Notes: a model not told the origin generated them from the sequence alone. A DNA stretch of 64,000 nt from Marinobacter salinisoli (GCF_017301335.1 NZ_CP071247.1:2728001-2792000), one strand, 5' to 3'; positions 36,409 to 45,321 are shown, counted from the stretch's first letter. Numbers and translations are program-made.

Positions 36409-37713
36409 TTACCTACCACCAACGAGCTCAATCGAATTTATCACCTTGGCGCATTTCGCCAGACCAGAGGGTTTCCCGTACCGGCCAAACGTAATCGAGC
36501 GCTTGGAATGACCCGCAATTTCCGCGACCAAATACTCAGGTACGTCCTGTTGCTTCAGCGCATCAATAAAGGTATGACGCAGGCTGTGTGCGGTCGGACG
36601 GTTGCCCGTCTCATACCCCAGCTTGTTCGACAGAAAGCGATTGAAGCGCTGCGTGAAATTTCGCGACCAGTCGTTGTCTTTCCCGGTCGGCGTGCAGTTG
36701 AACAACTGAACTTTGCGTGCCGCCTTGCGGCGGCTCAGGTATTCCAGAAAGCCTCTCTGAAGCAAATCGTGATGAACGGGCACATGTCGGCGGGCATTCG
36801 CCGTCTTCACCCGCTGCCCGGGTCCCTCATCACTGACATTGAAGTACCAAATGCCCGACAAGGGGCACTGACGGACATCCGAGACACGAAGCTGGCAGGC
36901 CTCGCTGGGGCGAAGGCCTGAATGCAATAGAATCAGAGGGATCCACATGTCATCCGGGCCACCCCGGGTTGAAAAGCGCTCATGCGACAGCAAGTCCTGT
37001 AATTGAGCCGGCGTCCAGATTGCTCGCTGCTCATGAGCCGCCTTAGATTCTTGGAGAATTGCCTTGACCCCGTCAAAGGGATTGCGTCGCAGGTAGTCCA
37101 TGCGAACACACCAGTCGCAGAGCTGGCGCGCGACGCTCATGTACTCCTTGGTGGTTTTGGCGCTCCAGTCGTTGCTAACCAGATCCTCCTGGTAACCCAA
37201 CGCATCCGTCATCTTGAGGGTTCGCGGGTTCCGGTCATTAAAGTACCCCACCAGTGGTCGGAGCCGCCCCGCTACCTGCTGAAGATACTTCTCGGTGACC
37301 CCGGTTTTGCGCTTGTACTTCATGTAGCTCCGGATCAACCAGGCGAAATCCCGGTAAGCGGCCTTTTTATCGGACTTAGGTTCGAGCGTCTCCGTAGAGG
37401 TCGAAACAAGGGGGGTCTCCGGCGCGTTTGCCTGAGCAGGGGGATGGTTGAGGGTACCGTCGAAAAAACCGTGCAGACCCAGCCGAAGAGCCTTCAGATC
37501 GCGATCAAAATGGTCACGAGAAGAAAATGTGCCGGGCTGACCCAAATAATCCAACACACAGCCACTGACCAGCGCATTGCGCTGAACGGCAGTCTTTCGA
37601 CACTTGGTTAATAGCGATACGCGAACGGCGTGGGGAAACCCGTCATCGCGGGCACATTTTGGAAGGGGGATGCGGGTGTAATAAACCCCGAAACTGCTAC
37701 GCTGAAGGTACAT
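36409..37713 (-). CDS. Tyrosine recombinase / integrase (second of two)
   Basis: 434 residues. The N-terminus (MYLQRSSFGVYYTRIPLPK) is the DUF6538-type leader of certain island integrases. After a linker come a core-binding domain (YRDFAWLIRSYMKYKRK) and the catalytic domain with HSGLRPSEACQL, HSLRHTFIDAL and IAGHSKRSITFGRYGK (Arg, His-x-x-Arg, His and Tyr). Closest to the tRNA (about 100 bases) and so probably the integrase that uses attR. ATG 37713 is preceded by AGGTGG inside a direct repeat. Confidence 0.93.
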   Translation of the reverse strand: MYLQRSSFGVYYTRIPLPKCARDDGFPHAVRVSLLTKCRKTAVQRNALVSGCVLDYLGQPGTFSSRDHFDRDLKALRLGLHGFFDGTLNHPPAQANAPETPLVSTSTETLEPKSDKKAAYRDFAWLIRSYMKYKRKTGVTEKYLQQVAGRLRPLVGYFNDRNPRTLKMTDALGYQEDLVSNDWSAKTTKEYMSVARQLCDWCVRMDYLRRNPFDGVKAILQESKAAHEQRAIWTPAQLQDLLSHERFSTRGGPDDMWIPLILLHSGLRPSEACQLRVSDVRQCPLSGIWYFNVSDEGPGQRVKTANARRHVPVHHDLLQRGFLEYLSRRKAARKVQLFNCTPTGKDNDWSRNFTQRFNRFLSNKLGYETGNRPTAHSLRHTFIDALKQQDVPEYLVAEIAGHSKRSITFGRYGKPSGLAKCAKVINSIELVGGR

Positions 37714-37737
37714 ATTGTTCCACCTGATTGTTCCACC
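37714..37737 (-). repeat. Direct repeat GGTGGAACAAT x2 at the integrase start
   Basis: Two 11-bp copies 13 bases apart immediately upstream of the start codon; each contains an AGGTGG-like ribosome site. Could be an operator for repressing the integrase or a duplicated ribosome site. Confidence 0.6.
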
Positions 37738-37812
37738 AGACGGACGCAAACCTCAGCTCTTAGGGAACTTTTCGGGAGACCTTGCAGCGCAAGGCCTAGC
37801 CCCGAAAAATAT

Positions 37813-37850
37813 ATTGGCGGAGAGGGAGGGATTCGAACCCTCGATACGCT
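37813..37850. repeat. Right attachment repeat (inside tRNA-Ser)
   Basis: Identical to 14589-14626; contains the T-arm, acceptor 3' strand and CCA of the intact tRNA-Ser(GGA). Confidence 0.95.
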
Positions 37851-37905
37851 ATTAACGTATACACACTTTCCAGGCGTGCGCCTTCAGCCACTCGGCCACC
37901 TCTCC
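37815..37905 (-). tRNA. tRNA-Ser (anticodon GGA)
   Basis: 91 bases with encoded CCA. Acceptor GGAGAGG / CCTCTCC, D-arm with GCCGAGTGGCTGAAGGC, anticodon loop CTGGAAA (anticodon GGA), long class-II variable arm (ATACG / CGTAT stem), T-arm GAGGG-TTCGAAT-CCCTC. Decodes UCC/UCU. Its 3' end is the integration target of the island. Confidence 0.97.
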
Positions 37906-38032
37906 AATAAACTGTTTCAAATCAGCGGTATCACCGCTCATTTGAGGGCGCAAACTTTAATGTTTTTGACGCGGTTTGGCAACTCCCTTTCGCAAATTCG
38001 GTCAAAACTTTTTGTGCCGCGGTCGATTCTGT

Positions 38033-38239
38033 TCAGCGATTAAACAAGTTAAACAGCAGTGTGAGCAAGACACTGACAACGACCATTGAGGTAATGGGGA
38101 CAAATACGCGACCGCTTTCCGAGCGTATATCGACGTCACCCGGGAGTTTGCCGAACCAGCCCAAGGCAGAAGGCACAAAATGGAGGATCGCTCCAAGAAG
38201 AATCAGTAGTATGCCAGCAACAATAAACCAGCGGGCCAT
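38033..38239 (-). CDS. DUF2905 family membrane protein
   Basis: 68 residues with two membrane helices (FIVAGILLILLGAILHF and VVVSVLLTLLFNLF) around the conserved GKLPGDVDIR motif of DUF2905, a family of unknown function common in Gram-negative bacteria. ATG 38239 (MARWFIVAG) is the usual start. Confidence 0.9.
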   Translation of the reverse strand: MARWFIVAGILLILLGAILHFVPSALGWFGKLPGDVDIRSESGRVFVPITSMVVVSVLLTLLFNLFNR

Positions 38240-38286
38240 GGGGTTCCTCCCTCGTCCGCCCTTCGCCGATAACCAGGAGCATATCA

Positions 38287-38817
38287 ATGCTGATGAAAGC
38301 CGATCAATCCACGCTGGTGCTCATTGACCTGCAAGAAAAACTGATGCCGGCGATCAGTCAGGGAGATGGCGTCATAGATCGATGCCTCACCCTGGCTACG
38401 ATCGCCGGCCTGCTGGACGTTCCTACACTGTGCACGGAACAGCTGCCGGAAAAGCTGGGGCCGAACATTGAGCCCATCCGGGAGCTTTGCCAGCAGGTCG
38501 TGAACAAAAACCACTTTGATGCCTGCCCGGACGGTCTTATCGATTACCTGCCTGAAGGTCGCCAACAGGTGGTGATTGCCGGCTGCGAAACCCACGTCTG
38601 CATGCTGCAAACGGCGTTGAGTCTTTTGGATGCCGGCTTTAAAGTCTGGGTGGTTGCTGACGCCACCGGCTCCAGAAATGAATTTGATCGAGACGTGGCC
38701 CTGGACCGGCTCCACCAGAGCGGCGCCCGTATTGTGACGGTTGAAATGGCCGCCTTTGAATGGATGCGGGATTGCCGACATCCCCGTTTCAGGGACATTC
38801 AAAAACTGATCAAATAA
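38287..38817 (+). CDS. Isochorismatase-family cysteine hydrolase
   Basis: 176 residues. Catalytic triad positions are visible: Asp in LVLIDLQEKL, Lys in VNKNHFDA and Cys in IAGCETHVCM. The family includes nicotinamidases and other amide hydrolases; the substrate is unknown and the fold is shared with many stress-related hydrolases. AGGAG lies 9 bases before ATG 38287. It runs divergently from DUF2905 and 39 bases before the bicupin gene. Confidence 0.9.
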   Translation: MLMKADQSTLVLIDLQEKLMPAISQGDGVIDRCLTLATIAGLLDVPTLCTEQLPEKLGPNIEPIRELCQQVVNKNHFDACPDGLIDYLPEGRQQVVIAGCETHVCMLQTALSLLDAGFKVWVVADATGSRNEFDRDVALDRLHQSGARIVTVEMAAFEWMRDCRHPRFRDIQKLIK

Positions 38818-38856
38818 CCTATCAACACAAGCTCAGTAGCGGAAAACAGGTTCACT

Positions 38857-39507
38857 ATGCTCAACATGGATTTCTCCGAACGCGTTGTCGTCGACTCAAA
38901 TCAACGCGACTGGGTGCCAAGCCCGGCCGGCGGCGTGTTGCGAAAGCCTCTGGCACGAGAGGAGGCAGAACGCGGTCACGCAACGAGCGTGGTGCGTTAT
39001 GAGCCGGGGGCTCGGTTTCAACGTCACGAGCACCCGAAGGGCGAGGAAATTCTGGTTCTGGACGGCGTGTTTTCAGACGAGACCGGAGACTACCCCGCCG
39101 GGACTTACCTGCGTAATCCGCCCGGCAGCGGCCACGCTCCCTTTAGCGAAGAAGGTTGTACGCTGCTGGTCAAGCTTCATCAGTTTGACCCCCGAGACAC
39201 ATCCACGGTCCGCATAGATACTACCCAGACCCCATGGCTGCCTGGCATTGGGGGGCTTGAGGTGATGCCGCTGCATGCATTCGAGCACGAACACGTGGCA
39301 CTGGTGAAATGGCCTGCCAACGAGGTATTTCAACCTCACCGCCACTTCGGTGGCGAGGAAATTTTCGTGCTGAGCGGAGAGTTCTGTGACGAGCACGGTC
39401 GATACCCGGCGGGCAGCTGGATTCGTAGCCCACACCTGAGTCAGCATCATCCTTTCGTGGATCAGGAAACCGTCATCTGGGTCAAAACCGGCCACCTGCC
39501 CTTTTAG
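38857..39507 (+). CDS. Bicupin protein of the ChrR-like cupin type
   Basis: 216 residues in two cupin halves: the first has RYEPGARFQRHEHPKGEEILVL..GVFSDETGDYPAGTYLRNPPGSGHAP, the second repeats it (PHRHFGGEEIFVLSGEF, YPAGSWIRSP). Both halves keep the H-x-H, Glu and later His metal ligands. Without the anti-sigma zinc domain of ChrR it is probably a metal-binding enzyme or sensor; a role in oxidative stress would be inference. Same strand as the hydrolase upstream. Confidence 0.88.
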   Translation: MLNMDFSERVVVDSNQRDWVPSPAGGVLRKPLAREEAERGHATSVVRYEPGARFQRHEHPKGEEILVLDGVFSDETGDYPAGTYLRNPPGSGHAPFSEEGCTLLVKLHQFDPRDTSTVRIDTTQTPWLPGIGGLEVMPLHAFEHEHVALVKWPANEVFQPHRHFGGEEIFVLSGEFCDEHGRYPAGSWIRSPHLSQHHPFVDQETVIWVKTGHLPF

Positions 39508-39519
39508 GCAAGATTCAGG

Positions 39520-40053
39520 TCATTCAGGCAGAGGGCTCTGGTCGACGATGATCAACTCGTCCAGATCAAAACCCTCCTCCCTCGCGCGCTCGCGGAAAGC
39601 TTCGAGCTGCCGCTCGCTCACCTCGGGGGTCCGGGACAAAAACCACAGGTAATCCCGGTTGTAGCCCGAAACATAGGCAAACTGATAGCCCGGCTGGTCC
39701 AGCTCGAAAATCACGTAGGAGCTGTAAAACGGGCCGAAAAAAGAAACTTCCAGATGGCCAATGCTGTCATCACCGGCGAATTTCGCTTTTCCCACCGCCT
39801 CGGACCACTCCTCTTTTTGAGCGTCATAACCACGGTTGACGACCTTGATCGTGCCATCGTCGGTCAAGCTGTATTCTGCAGTAACCCGGCTTAGCCCCTC
39901 CTCAAACGAATGATCCAGGCGGGCGATTTCATACCAGGTCCCCAGGTAGCGTTCCTTCTCCAAACCAGAAACGGGGTCAATGCCTTCTGGTAGCCCGGTG
40001 CAAGCCGAAAGCAACAGAATGGCTGGTAAAATCAGGTTACGTAACGATTTCAC
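39520..40053 (-). CDS. blc: Bacterial lipocalin (Blc-like) lipoprotein
   Basis: 177 residues from GTG 40053. Signal and lipobox LLLSAC (Cys about residue 17), then the lipocalin signature YLGTWYEIARLDHSF and the later YLWFLSRTPEVSE, all as in Blc outer-membrane lipocalins that bind lysophospholipids and fatty acids. Ends 12 bases from the convergent bicupin gene. Start chosen because the upstream part of the frame lacks signal features. Confidence 0.92.
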   Translation of the reverse strand: MKSLRNLILPAILLLSACTGLPEGIDPVSGLEKERYLGTWYEIARLDHSFEEGLSRVTAEYSLTDDGTIKVVNRGYDAQKEEWSEAVGKAKFAGDDSIGHLEVSFFGPFYSSYVIFELDQPGYQFAYVSGYNRDYLWFLSRTPEVSERQLEAFRERAREEGFDLDELIIVDQSPLPE

Positions 40054-40148
40054 GGCTCGTCCTTTTATCCGGAGGCTAATAGGCGGGCACTCTGCCTTCG
40101 CCGGTATGTTCTGGAGTTCTAGTCGCTTCTTCCCGGAAATACAAACAA

Positions 40149-40172
40149 AAAACGGGCCCAAGGGCCCGTTTT
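40149..40172. terminator. Bidirectional terminator
   Basis: Perfect stem AAAACGGGCCC / GGGCCCGTTTT with a 2-base loop, between the lipocalin and the 127-residue gene. On the minus strand it ends the 40188 gene. Confidence 0.85.
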
Positions 40173-40187
40173 CGTTGGTTTACTGGC

Positions 40188-40571
40188 TCATGACAGCCCT
40201 GCTGGAGAGCGCCAACCGGAGCCGTTACCCAGCTTGTGCGCGATGCTGTCGTCCCTTTTGGCATCGTTTCTTACATCGCTCCATGGATGTTCTGCTTTCG
40301 GGACTTCAAACACGTGGTACGCTTCTGGTCCGAAGGGGTCGAGCGCGGTGTCCACATACTCGTAATTGTCTGGCACGGGTTCGCCGGAAAAAGCGACCCG
40401 GAACTGCCGGTCGGTCAGTTTGGCACTGGCCTTGAGCGGCTGCTCTACCCAGATATAAACGGCTTTATCCGGCACCACGTATTCGCTTCTAACCACCCGA
40501 CACCCTTCACACAGGGAGAGGGTTACAGGTTCCTTGCCCGCTTCCAGTCGAAATTTGTGAATCGTTTTCAT
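40188..40571 (-). CDS. Conserved hypothetical protein, DUF7352-like
   Basis: 127 residues. MKTIHKFRLEAGKEPVTLSL ... YIWVEQPL ... RQFRVAFSGEPV follows the pattern of small beta-sandwich proteins in which a lead-in strand is followed by W and R-F motifs (DUF7352-like); function unknown. AGGAG is upstream of ATG 40571. Assignment of the family is tentative. Confidence 0.7.
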   Translation of the reverse strand: MKTIHKFRLEAGKEPVTLSLCEGCRVVRSEYVVPDKAVYIWVEQPLKASAKLTDRQFRVAFSGEPVPDNYEYVDTALDPFGPEAYHVFEVPKAEHPWSDVRNDAKRDDSIAHKLGNGSGWRSPAGLS

Positions 40572-40645
40572 GACCGCTGCTCCTTTTATTAAGCTCCGCC
40601 ACACGATTCCATCTTCCCCTCGTTCACTGCTCGACTAAATAAGCT

Positions 40646-41581
40646 TTATACATCTGAATACATCGTTTTTTTCGATGCCTTGTTGTCGACGGAGAACCAG
40701 TCGCTGGTCTCACAGATTGCACGAACACCATCGTGGGCGGGATGCTTGCTACGTGTGATGGCAAAGAGCGCCTCCTTTACTTCGTCAATGGAGGCGATTT
40801 CTTCGACCTGGTATTGGCGGCAAACCTCATCACGGATTGCCGTAGGCGCGGCAAACACACCAAGACCCTGGCTGCCGAATACCTTTACCAGCGCGCTGTC
40901 ATCAATACGCGCAACGATTTCCGGGGTAACACCGTTAATGGAAAGCCAGTCCATCAGGTTTTTGAAGTACGGCGCGTCGGCTGTGGTTGCCAGCATGGGG
41001 GCGCCATTCAACGACTGAGGGAATCCTTGCTTCAGCGGCTGCGCCAGGCAACTGGAACCAAACAGACTGACCGTCGACCCTGCCAGGGGATGAACTGCAA
41101 AGCCGCCTTGATCTTCAACCTGGGGTACCCAGTCCGTCAGGACGACATCCAGTTCCTTGCGTTTCAGGCGTAAAATCAAGTCTTCGGTATTGCCAGTCAG
41201 GCAATTCAGCCGGACCGGCCGCTGCAGATTCATCGCCGGCTGCAGCAGGCTGTAGGCAATGAGCTTATGAATGGAAGCAGAGACACCGGCAGAGAGCGTC
41301 AGAGGGCGATCCGAAGGGTCAAGCCGCACCACGTCGTTCAGTTCGCTGGTGAGCGCGAAGATCTCGTCCGCGTATCCCAGGACAGTACGCCCCAGATCGG
41401 TCAGGTGCAGCCGGCGCCGTTCCCTTTCGAACAACAACCCGCCGAGGGACGATTCGAAAGTCGCCAGCTGGCCACTTAATGTCTGCGGCGCCAGGTCCAG
41501 CACCTCACTGGCGCGGGCGATCGTACCTTCGCGGCTGATCATCCAGAAATAGTACAGGTGCCTGAGATTCAGCTGATCCAC
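40646..41581 (-). CDS. LysR-family regulator, NhaR-like
   Basis: 311 residues from GTG 41581 (GAGG upstream). The N-terminal winged helix reads LNLRHLYYFWMISREGTIARASEVLDLAPQTLSGQLATFE, very like NhaR, which senses Na+/H+; the effector domain follows. NhaR-type proteins activate sodium/proton antiporters or adjacent genes. Here it follows the flavin reductase on the same strand, so its target may be that gene or the MFS gene; no antiporter is in the window. Confidence 0.88.
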   Translation of the reverse strand: MDQLNLRHLYYFWMISREGTIARASEVLDLAPQTLSGQLATFESSLGGLLFERERRRLHLTDLGRTVLGYADEIFALTSELNDVVRLDPSDRPLTLSAGVSASIHKLIAYSLLQPAMNLQRPVRLNCLTGNTEDLILRLKRKELDVVLTDWVPQVEDQGGFAVHPLAGSTVSLFGSSCLAQPLKQGFPQSLNGAPMLATTADAPYFKNLMDWLSINGVTPEIVARIDDSALVKVFGSQGLGVFAAPTAIRDEVCRQYQVEEIASIDEVKEALFAITRSKHPAHDGVRAICETSDWFSVDNKASKKTMYSDV

Positions 41582-41600
41582 CCGGTTTCCCTCCCCGTCG

Positions 41601-42218
41601 TCAGCTCGGTCTTGGAATGGTAAGAATATCACCGAAGGTGACGTATTCATTGGCTCCCAGCCGGCCAATGGGATCAATTTCCCGCGCATCCATCACGGTT
41701 CGCGACTTTTCGTCCTTGCCGACCGCCCGATCCGCCACAAAAATGCTTTTTACCAGCCCAAAAACCAGACTTTGCGGCGCCGCACCAATTTCTTTTATTT
41801 CATGCAGCTCGCAGGCCAGTGCCACCGGGCAATCCTTCAGGCGGGGCAGCCGGAAACCGTCGAATTCCACCAGATCAAGATTGAGTCGCGCCAGCTCGGA
41901 TTCGCCGTGCGGCAGTGTCCGGGAGGTCTCGGTCACCGCACTGGCCATCGCCCGGTTCGCGATATGGACAACAAACTCCTGCCGCTCCTCGATATTCACC
42001 CGAGTATCCTTGAATGACTTGTCGGTTGGCTTTCTGCCCACCGAGAGCATGATCAGTGGCGGGTTACTCGTAATCGGCGTGAAGAATGAAAAGGGGGCCA
42101 GGTTGAAGTCGCCCTCGGGATTCTCACTGAGCACCCACGCAACTGGCCTCGGAATGACCGTTTGCGTCAGCGCGTGGTAGACATCGGCGGAGTTCATGCC
42201 TTCAAAATCAATAATCAT
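41601..42218 (-). CDS. Flavin reductase domain protein
   Basis: 205 residues of the DIM6/NTAB flavin reductase-like fold: the N-terminal VIPRPVAWVLSENPEGDFNLAPFSFF and the motif FVVHIAN mark the FMN-binding site. Members reduce FMN for partner monooxygenases or act as FMN-dependent isomerases; no partner oxygenase is adjacent. ATG 42218 overlaps the MFS gene's end by 11 bases, so these two are coupled. Confidence 0.9.
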   Translation of the reverse strand: MIIDFEGMNSADVYHALTQTVIPRPVAWVLSENPEGDFNLAPFSFFTPITSNPPLIMLSVGRKPTDKSFKDTRVNIEERQEFVVHIANRAMASAVTETSRTLPHGESELARLNLDLVEFDGFRLPRLKDCPVALACELHEIKEIGAAPQSLVFGLVKSIFVADRAVGKDEKSRTVMDAREIDPIGRLGANEYVTFGDILTIPRPS

Positions 42219-43413
42219 CCTTTGCTCCTTGCTTTGCCGGCTCCGGTGAGCGGGCATGAGTGAGCCACAGAGCCATTAACACGCCATGCAGGATCACAAA
42301 CGGAATCGCCACCACCACCAGACCATCCCAGCCCATGGCGGCGAGCACGGCACCGGCCGACAATGCAGCGGTTGCCTGCGCTCCAAATACCACCGTATCG
42401 TTGATGCCCTGCACGCGGAAACGCTCTTCCTCTCTATAACCGTCAGGCAGCAATGCCGTCCCCCCGACGAACAGAAAATTCCAGCCAACCCCCAGCATCA
42501 GCAGCGCACCGAGATAATGGTGGAAACTGATGCCACTTGCCGCGAGCCCTATGCACCCGACGTACAGTAACAACCCCGTTATCATGAGAACGGGAATCCC
42601 GATGACACGGGTGAGCCAGCCGCTGACCAGCGAGGGCAAGTACATCGCCATGATGTGAAGCTGAATGACACGTTTGGCGTCGTCGAGATCGTGCTGGGCA
42701 ATCTCCGTCATGCTCAGGGGGGTGGCGGTCATGATGAAGCTCATCACCGCATAACCCACGGCGGCGGAGCTCATCGCTGCCAGCACCAGAGGGCTTTTCA
42801 GGATTTCGAGCGTGGGACGACCGCCCGTAACGGATCCGTGCGAGGTCAGCTCAGCCTGACCTCGATATCCCGCACCGAGAACCATCAGTGCCGCAGCCTG
42901 AGCCGCGGCAAGTGCGAGCCAGCTGGTCAGAAAGGGAAAGGCCTCATTCCCGCCGGCACCCAGCCCGGCGATTTCCGGCCCCAACCAGGCGGCAATTAAT
43001 CCCCCGAACAGAACCCTTGACGCGGCGCTGCCACCCAGCTCTGGCGGTACCGATTCCATGGCAGCAAAGCGGTACTGATGAACTACAGCCAAACCCGTTC
43101 CGGCGCCAAAAGCCGCAAAGCACAGCAGGCCGAAACTGCCCAGCCAGGAGGCCATCGCCCCAACGAGGCTGAAGCCGACCCCAATGGCCGCACCGAGCAA
43201 CATGACCCGTTTTCTGCCCAGACGCGAGGTCAGCCAGGCGGCGGGCCGGACCGCCAGCACCGTGCCCACAACCACGAGCCCTACCGGCAGCGTGGCCCAT
43301 TGAGGGTCTGAGGCCAGCAGTCGTCCCTGGATACTTCCGATGAAAACAATAAACGGCGCCGTGCACAGGGCCAAGGCCTGGCTTGCGACGAGGATCCAGA
43401 CATTCAGCGGCAT
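42208..43413 (-). CDS. Major facilitator superfamily transporter
   Basis: 401 residues with about 12 hydrophobic segments and the loop-2/3 motif LTSRLGRKRVMLLGAA typical of drug/proton-antiporter-like MFS proteins. Substrate unknown. ATG 43413 begins right before the first helix (MPLNVWILVASQALALC). It starts 4 bases after cheR ends, but is functionally more likely paired with the flavin reductase that follows. Confidence 0.88.
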   Translation of the reverse strand: MPLNVWILVASQALALCTAPFIVFIGSIQGRLLASDPQWATLPVGLVVVGTVLAVRPAAWLTSRLGRKRVMLLGAAIGVGFSLVGAMASWLGSFGLLCFAAFGAGTGLAVVHQYRFAAMESVPPELGGSAASRVLFGGLIAAWLGPEIAGLGAGGNEAFPFLTSWLALAAAQAAALMVLGAGYRGQAELTSHGSVTGGRPTLEILKSPLVLAAMSSAAVGYAVMSFIMTATPLSMTEIAQHDLDDAKRVIQLHIMAMYLPSLVSGWLTRVIGIPVLMITGLLLYVGCIGLAASGISFHHYLGALLMLGVGWNFLFVGGTALLPDGYREEERFRVQGINDTVVFGAQATAALSAGAVLAAMGWDGLVVVAIPFVILHGVLMALWLTHARSPEPAKQGAKDDY

Positions 43414-43417
43414 AGGC

Positions 43418-44245
43418 TTATTTCTTCCGGTAGATGATGCCCGGATGACACTGGACCATTTCGTACAGGTCTGACAGGCCATTGAGCGACTCGGAAGCCC
43501 CCAGTATCAGGTAACCTCCGGGGTTCAAGGTGGCGTGAATACGCTTGAGAATGTCTTTCTTGAGATCCGCCGAGAAGTAGATCAACACGTTCCGGCACAG
43601 CACAACGTCAAACTTGCCCAGCACAAAGCGGTCCAGAAGGTTAAGAAGCTTGAACTCGACCATGCCTTTGAGTTCGGGATTGATCTGCCAGCCGCCATTG
43701 GGTGACGGCTTGAAGAACAGTTTCTGACGGTCAGGTGACAAGCCCCGGCCGATGGCAAGCATTTCATATTCGCCCCGCCTGGCCACCTCGAGGACGCTTT
43801 TGGAAATGTCGGTTGCCGTAATCCTGACATCGCGCAACTTCCCGGGGCGCTGACGACGATACTCTGCCACCGTCATAGCAACTGAATACGGTTCCTGCCC
43901 GGTTGAACAGGCGGATGACCAGATGCGAATCGGTTGATTGCCTTTGCGGTCTGCCAGTTCTGGAAGTAGTTTGTCCTGGAGGATGCGAAACGGGTGATTG
44001 TCGCGAAACCAAAGGGTCTCGTTGGTTGTCATTGCATCAATCACCACCTCACGAAGCGCCCCCCGGCCGTAGCGCTGCAACTGCGACAGCAACTCGCCGA
44101 GTGATTCCAGTTCATGCTCTTCGAGGATCCTGCGCAGGCGGCTCTTGACCAGATACTGTTTGTTCTCGCCCAACAAAATACCGCAGGCATCCTGCAGGAA
44201 TGTTTTGAACGCTTCGTATTCCTGAGGAGTAATGTCAGCTTTCAT
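43418..44245 (-). CDS. cheR: Chemotaxis protein methyltransferase
   Basis: 275 residues. CheR N-terminal helical domain (YEAFKTFLQDACGILL, then RRILEEHELESLGELL) and SAM-binding methyltransferase domain with IWSSACSTGQEPYSVAM, ITATDIS and VLCRNVLIYF. It adds methyl groups to chemoreceptor glutamates for adaptation. cheV lies 38 bases upstream, a known pairing in polar flagellates. Confidence 0.96.
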   Translation of the reverse strand: MKADITPQEYEAFKTFLQDACGILLGENKQYLVKSRLRRILEEHELESLGELLSQLQRYGRGALREVVIDAMTTNETLWFRDNHPFRILQDKLLPELADRKGNQPIRIWSSACSTGQEPYSVAMTVAEYRRQRPGKLRDVRITATDISKSVLEVARRGEYEMLAIGRGLSPDRQKLFFKPSPNGGWQINPELKGMVEFKLLNLLDRFVLGKFDVVLCRNVLIYFSADLKKDILKRIHATLNPGGYLILGASESLNGLSDLYEMVQCHPGIIYRKK

Positions 44246-44283
44246 GTAAGCTCTGTAGTGTGGTCAGCCAGCGCCCATGCCAT

Positions 44284-45213
44284 TCAACGCTGATCGACTA
44301 TGTCCATCACCCGTTCGGCCAGTTCGTCCGGCCCGAACTTCGCAACAAAATCATCCGCACCCACCTTTTGCACCATGGCTTTGTTGAACACGCCACTCAA
44401 GGAGGTATGCAGCAGGATATACAGCCCATTGAGCGCTGAATCGTTCTTGCAGCGGCTAACCAGCGTGTAGCCGTCCATCTCAGGCATTTCCACGTCAGAA
44501 ATCACCAGGGACAAATGATCCGTGGCCTTCGATCCGTCACGGGTAATTTCTTTCAGGTATGCCAATGCCTGCTTTCCGTCGTTCTTGGTCACCACCGGCA
44601 TACCGATGGCGGCCAGACAACGCTCAATCTGCCGTCGAGCAACTGCCGAGTCATCAACGACAAGCACCGGAAGCTGGCCCGCGTCCTGCGCCGAACGCTT
44701 GCTCAAAACTTCGGGCGAAACATCTTCCCGCAGCGGCGATACTTCTGCAAGAATCTTCTCTACATCAATGATTTCGACCAGCTTTTCATTAAGCTTGGTG
44801 ACCGCCGTCAGGTAAACGTCTTTACCACTCCCCCGGGGCGGAGGAACGATATCTTCCCAGTTAAGATTCTTGATCTCGTCCACACCCGCCACCAGCAGGC
44901 CCTGGGTCTTGCGATTGTACTCGGTAATAATCACAAAGCTGCTGGCGACGCTCTCCGGGGGTATCGGCGGCAGGCCGATTGCCATACTCAGGTCGATTAC
45001 CGGCAAGGTCTGACCCCGAATGGAAGCCACACCACGAACCACGGATTGGCTTTTGGGAATTGAAAACAATTTCGGGCACAGCAGTACTTCTCTCACCTTG
45101 AAGACGTTAATGCCATACAGCTGCTGGCCACGAAGCCTGAACAGCAATAATTCAAGACGGTTCTGCCCCACCAGCTGAGTTCGCTGGTCAACGCTGTCCA
45201 TTACCCCTGCCAT
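44284..45213 (-). CDS. cheV: Chemotaxis coupling protein CheV
   Basis: 309 residues: CheW-like domain (about 20-155, LELLLFRLRGQQLYGINVFKVREV, VIDLSMAIGL) fused to a receiver domain (about 180-305, VLVVDDSAVARRQ, SDVEMPEMDG with the phospho-Asp, LHTSLSG, KFGPDEL). Couples chemoreceptors to CheA and is modulated by phosphorylation. GGAG lies at good spacing before ATG 45213. Preceded by a sigma-28-type promoter and followed by cheR. Confidence 0.96.
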   Translation of the reverse strand: MAGVMDSVDQRTQLVGQNRLELLLFRLRGQQLYGINVFKVREVLLCPKLFSIPKSQSVVRGVASIRGQTLPVIDLSMAIGLPPIPPESVASSFVIITEYNRKTQGLLVAGVDEIKNLNWEDIVPPPRGSGKDVYLTAVTKLNEKLVEIIDVEKILAEVSPLREDVSPEVLSKRSAQDAGQLPVLVVDDSAVARRQIERCLAAIGMPVVTKNDGKQALAYLKEITRDGSKATDHLSLVISDVEMPEMDGYTLVSRCKNDSALNGLYILLHTSLSGVFNKAMVQKVGADDFVAKFGPDELAERVMDIVDQR

Positions 45214-45321
45214 GCCTGATCTCCAGCACTGCCGGTTTGCCCCGGCACACAAATTGCTTTTTCTTGTTTTGGTAAAACGGCAAGCGACAAAAATGCGTCG
45301 GTCCGTTGGCCACGATTCAAT

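Larger units (their letters stand above)
14589..37850. mobile_element. tRNA-Ser-integrated mobilizable genomic island
   Basis: About 23.3 kb between perfect 38-bp repeats. The right repeat is part of an intact tRNA-Ser(GGA) and the left is an orphan 3' fragment, the standard product of tyrosine-recombinase integration into a tRNA 3' end. Two tandem recombinase genes sit beside the intact tRNA, and a MobV-type relaxase lies at 21254. There are no conjugative-pilus or phage structural genes, so it would depend on a helper for transfer. Base composition is visibly AT-richer than both flanks, and it contains IS and gene fragments. Confidence 0.93.

Noticed and set aside
35238..37713. Integron integrase intI
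   Set aside because: Both recombinases have the layout of tRNA-island integrases and lack the IntI-specific insert before the His-x-x-Arg box as far as I can see.
37630..38043. Open frame across tRNA-Ser
   Set aside because: Same reason: it runs through the tRNA and gives the common artefact GGEGGIRTLDT.
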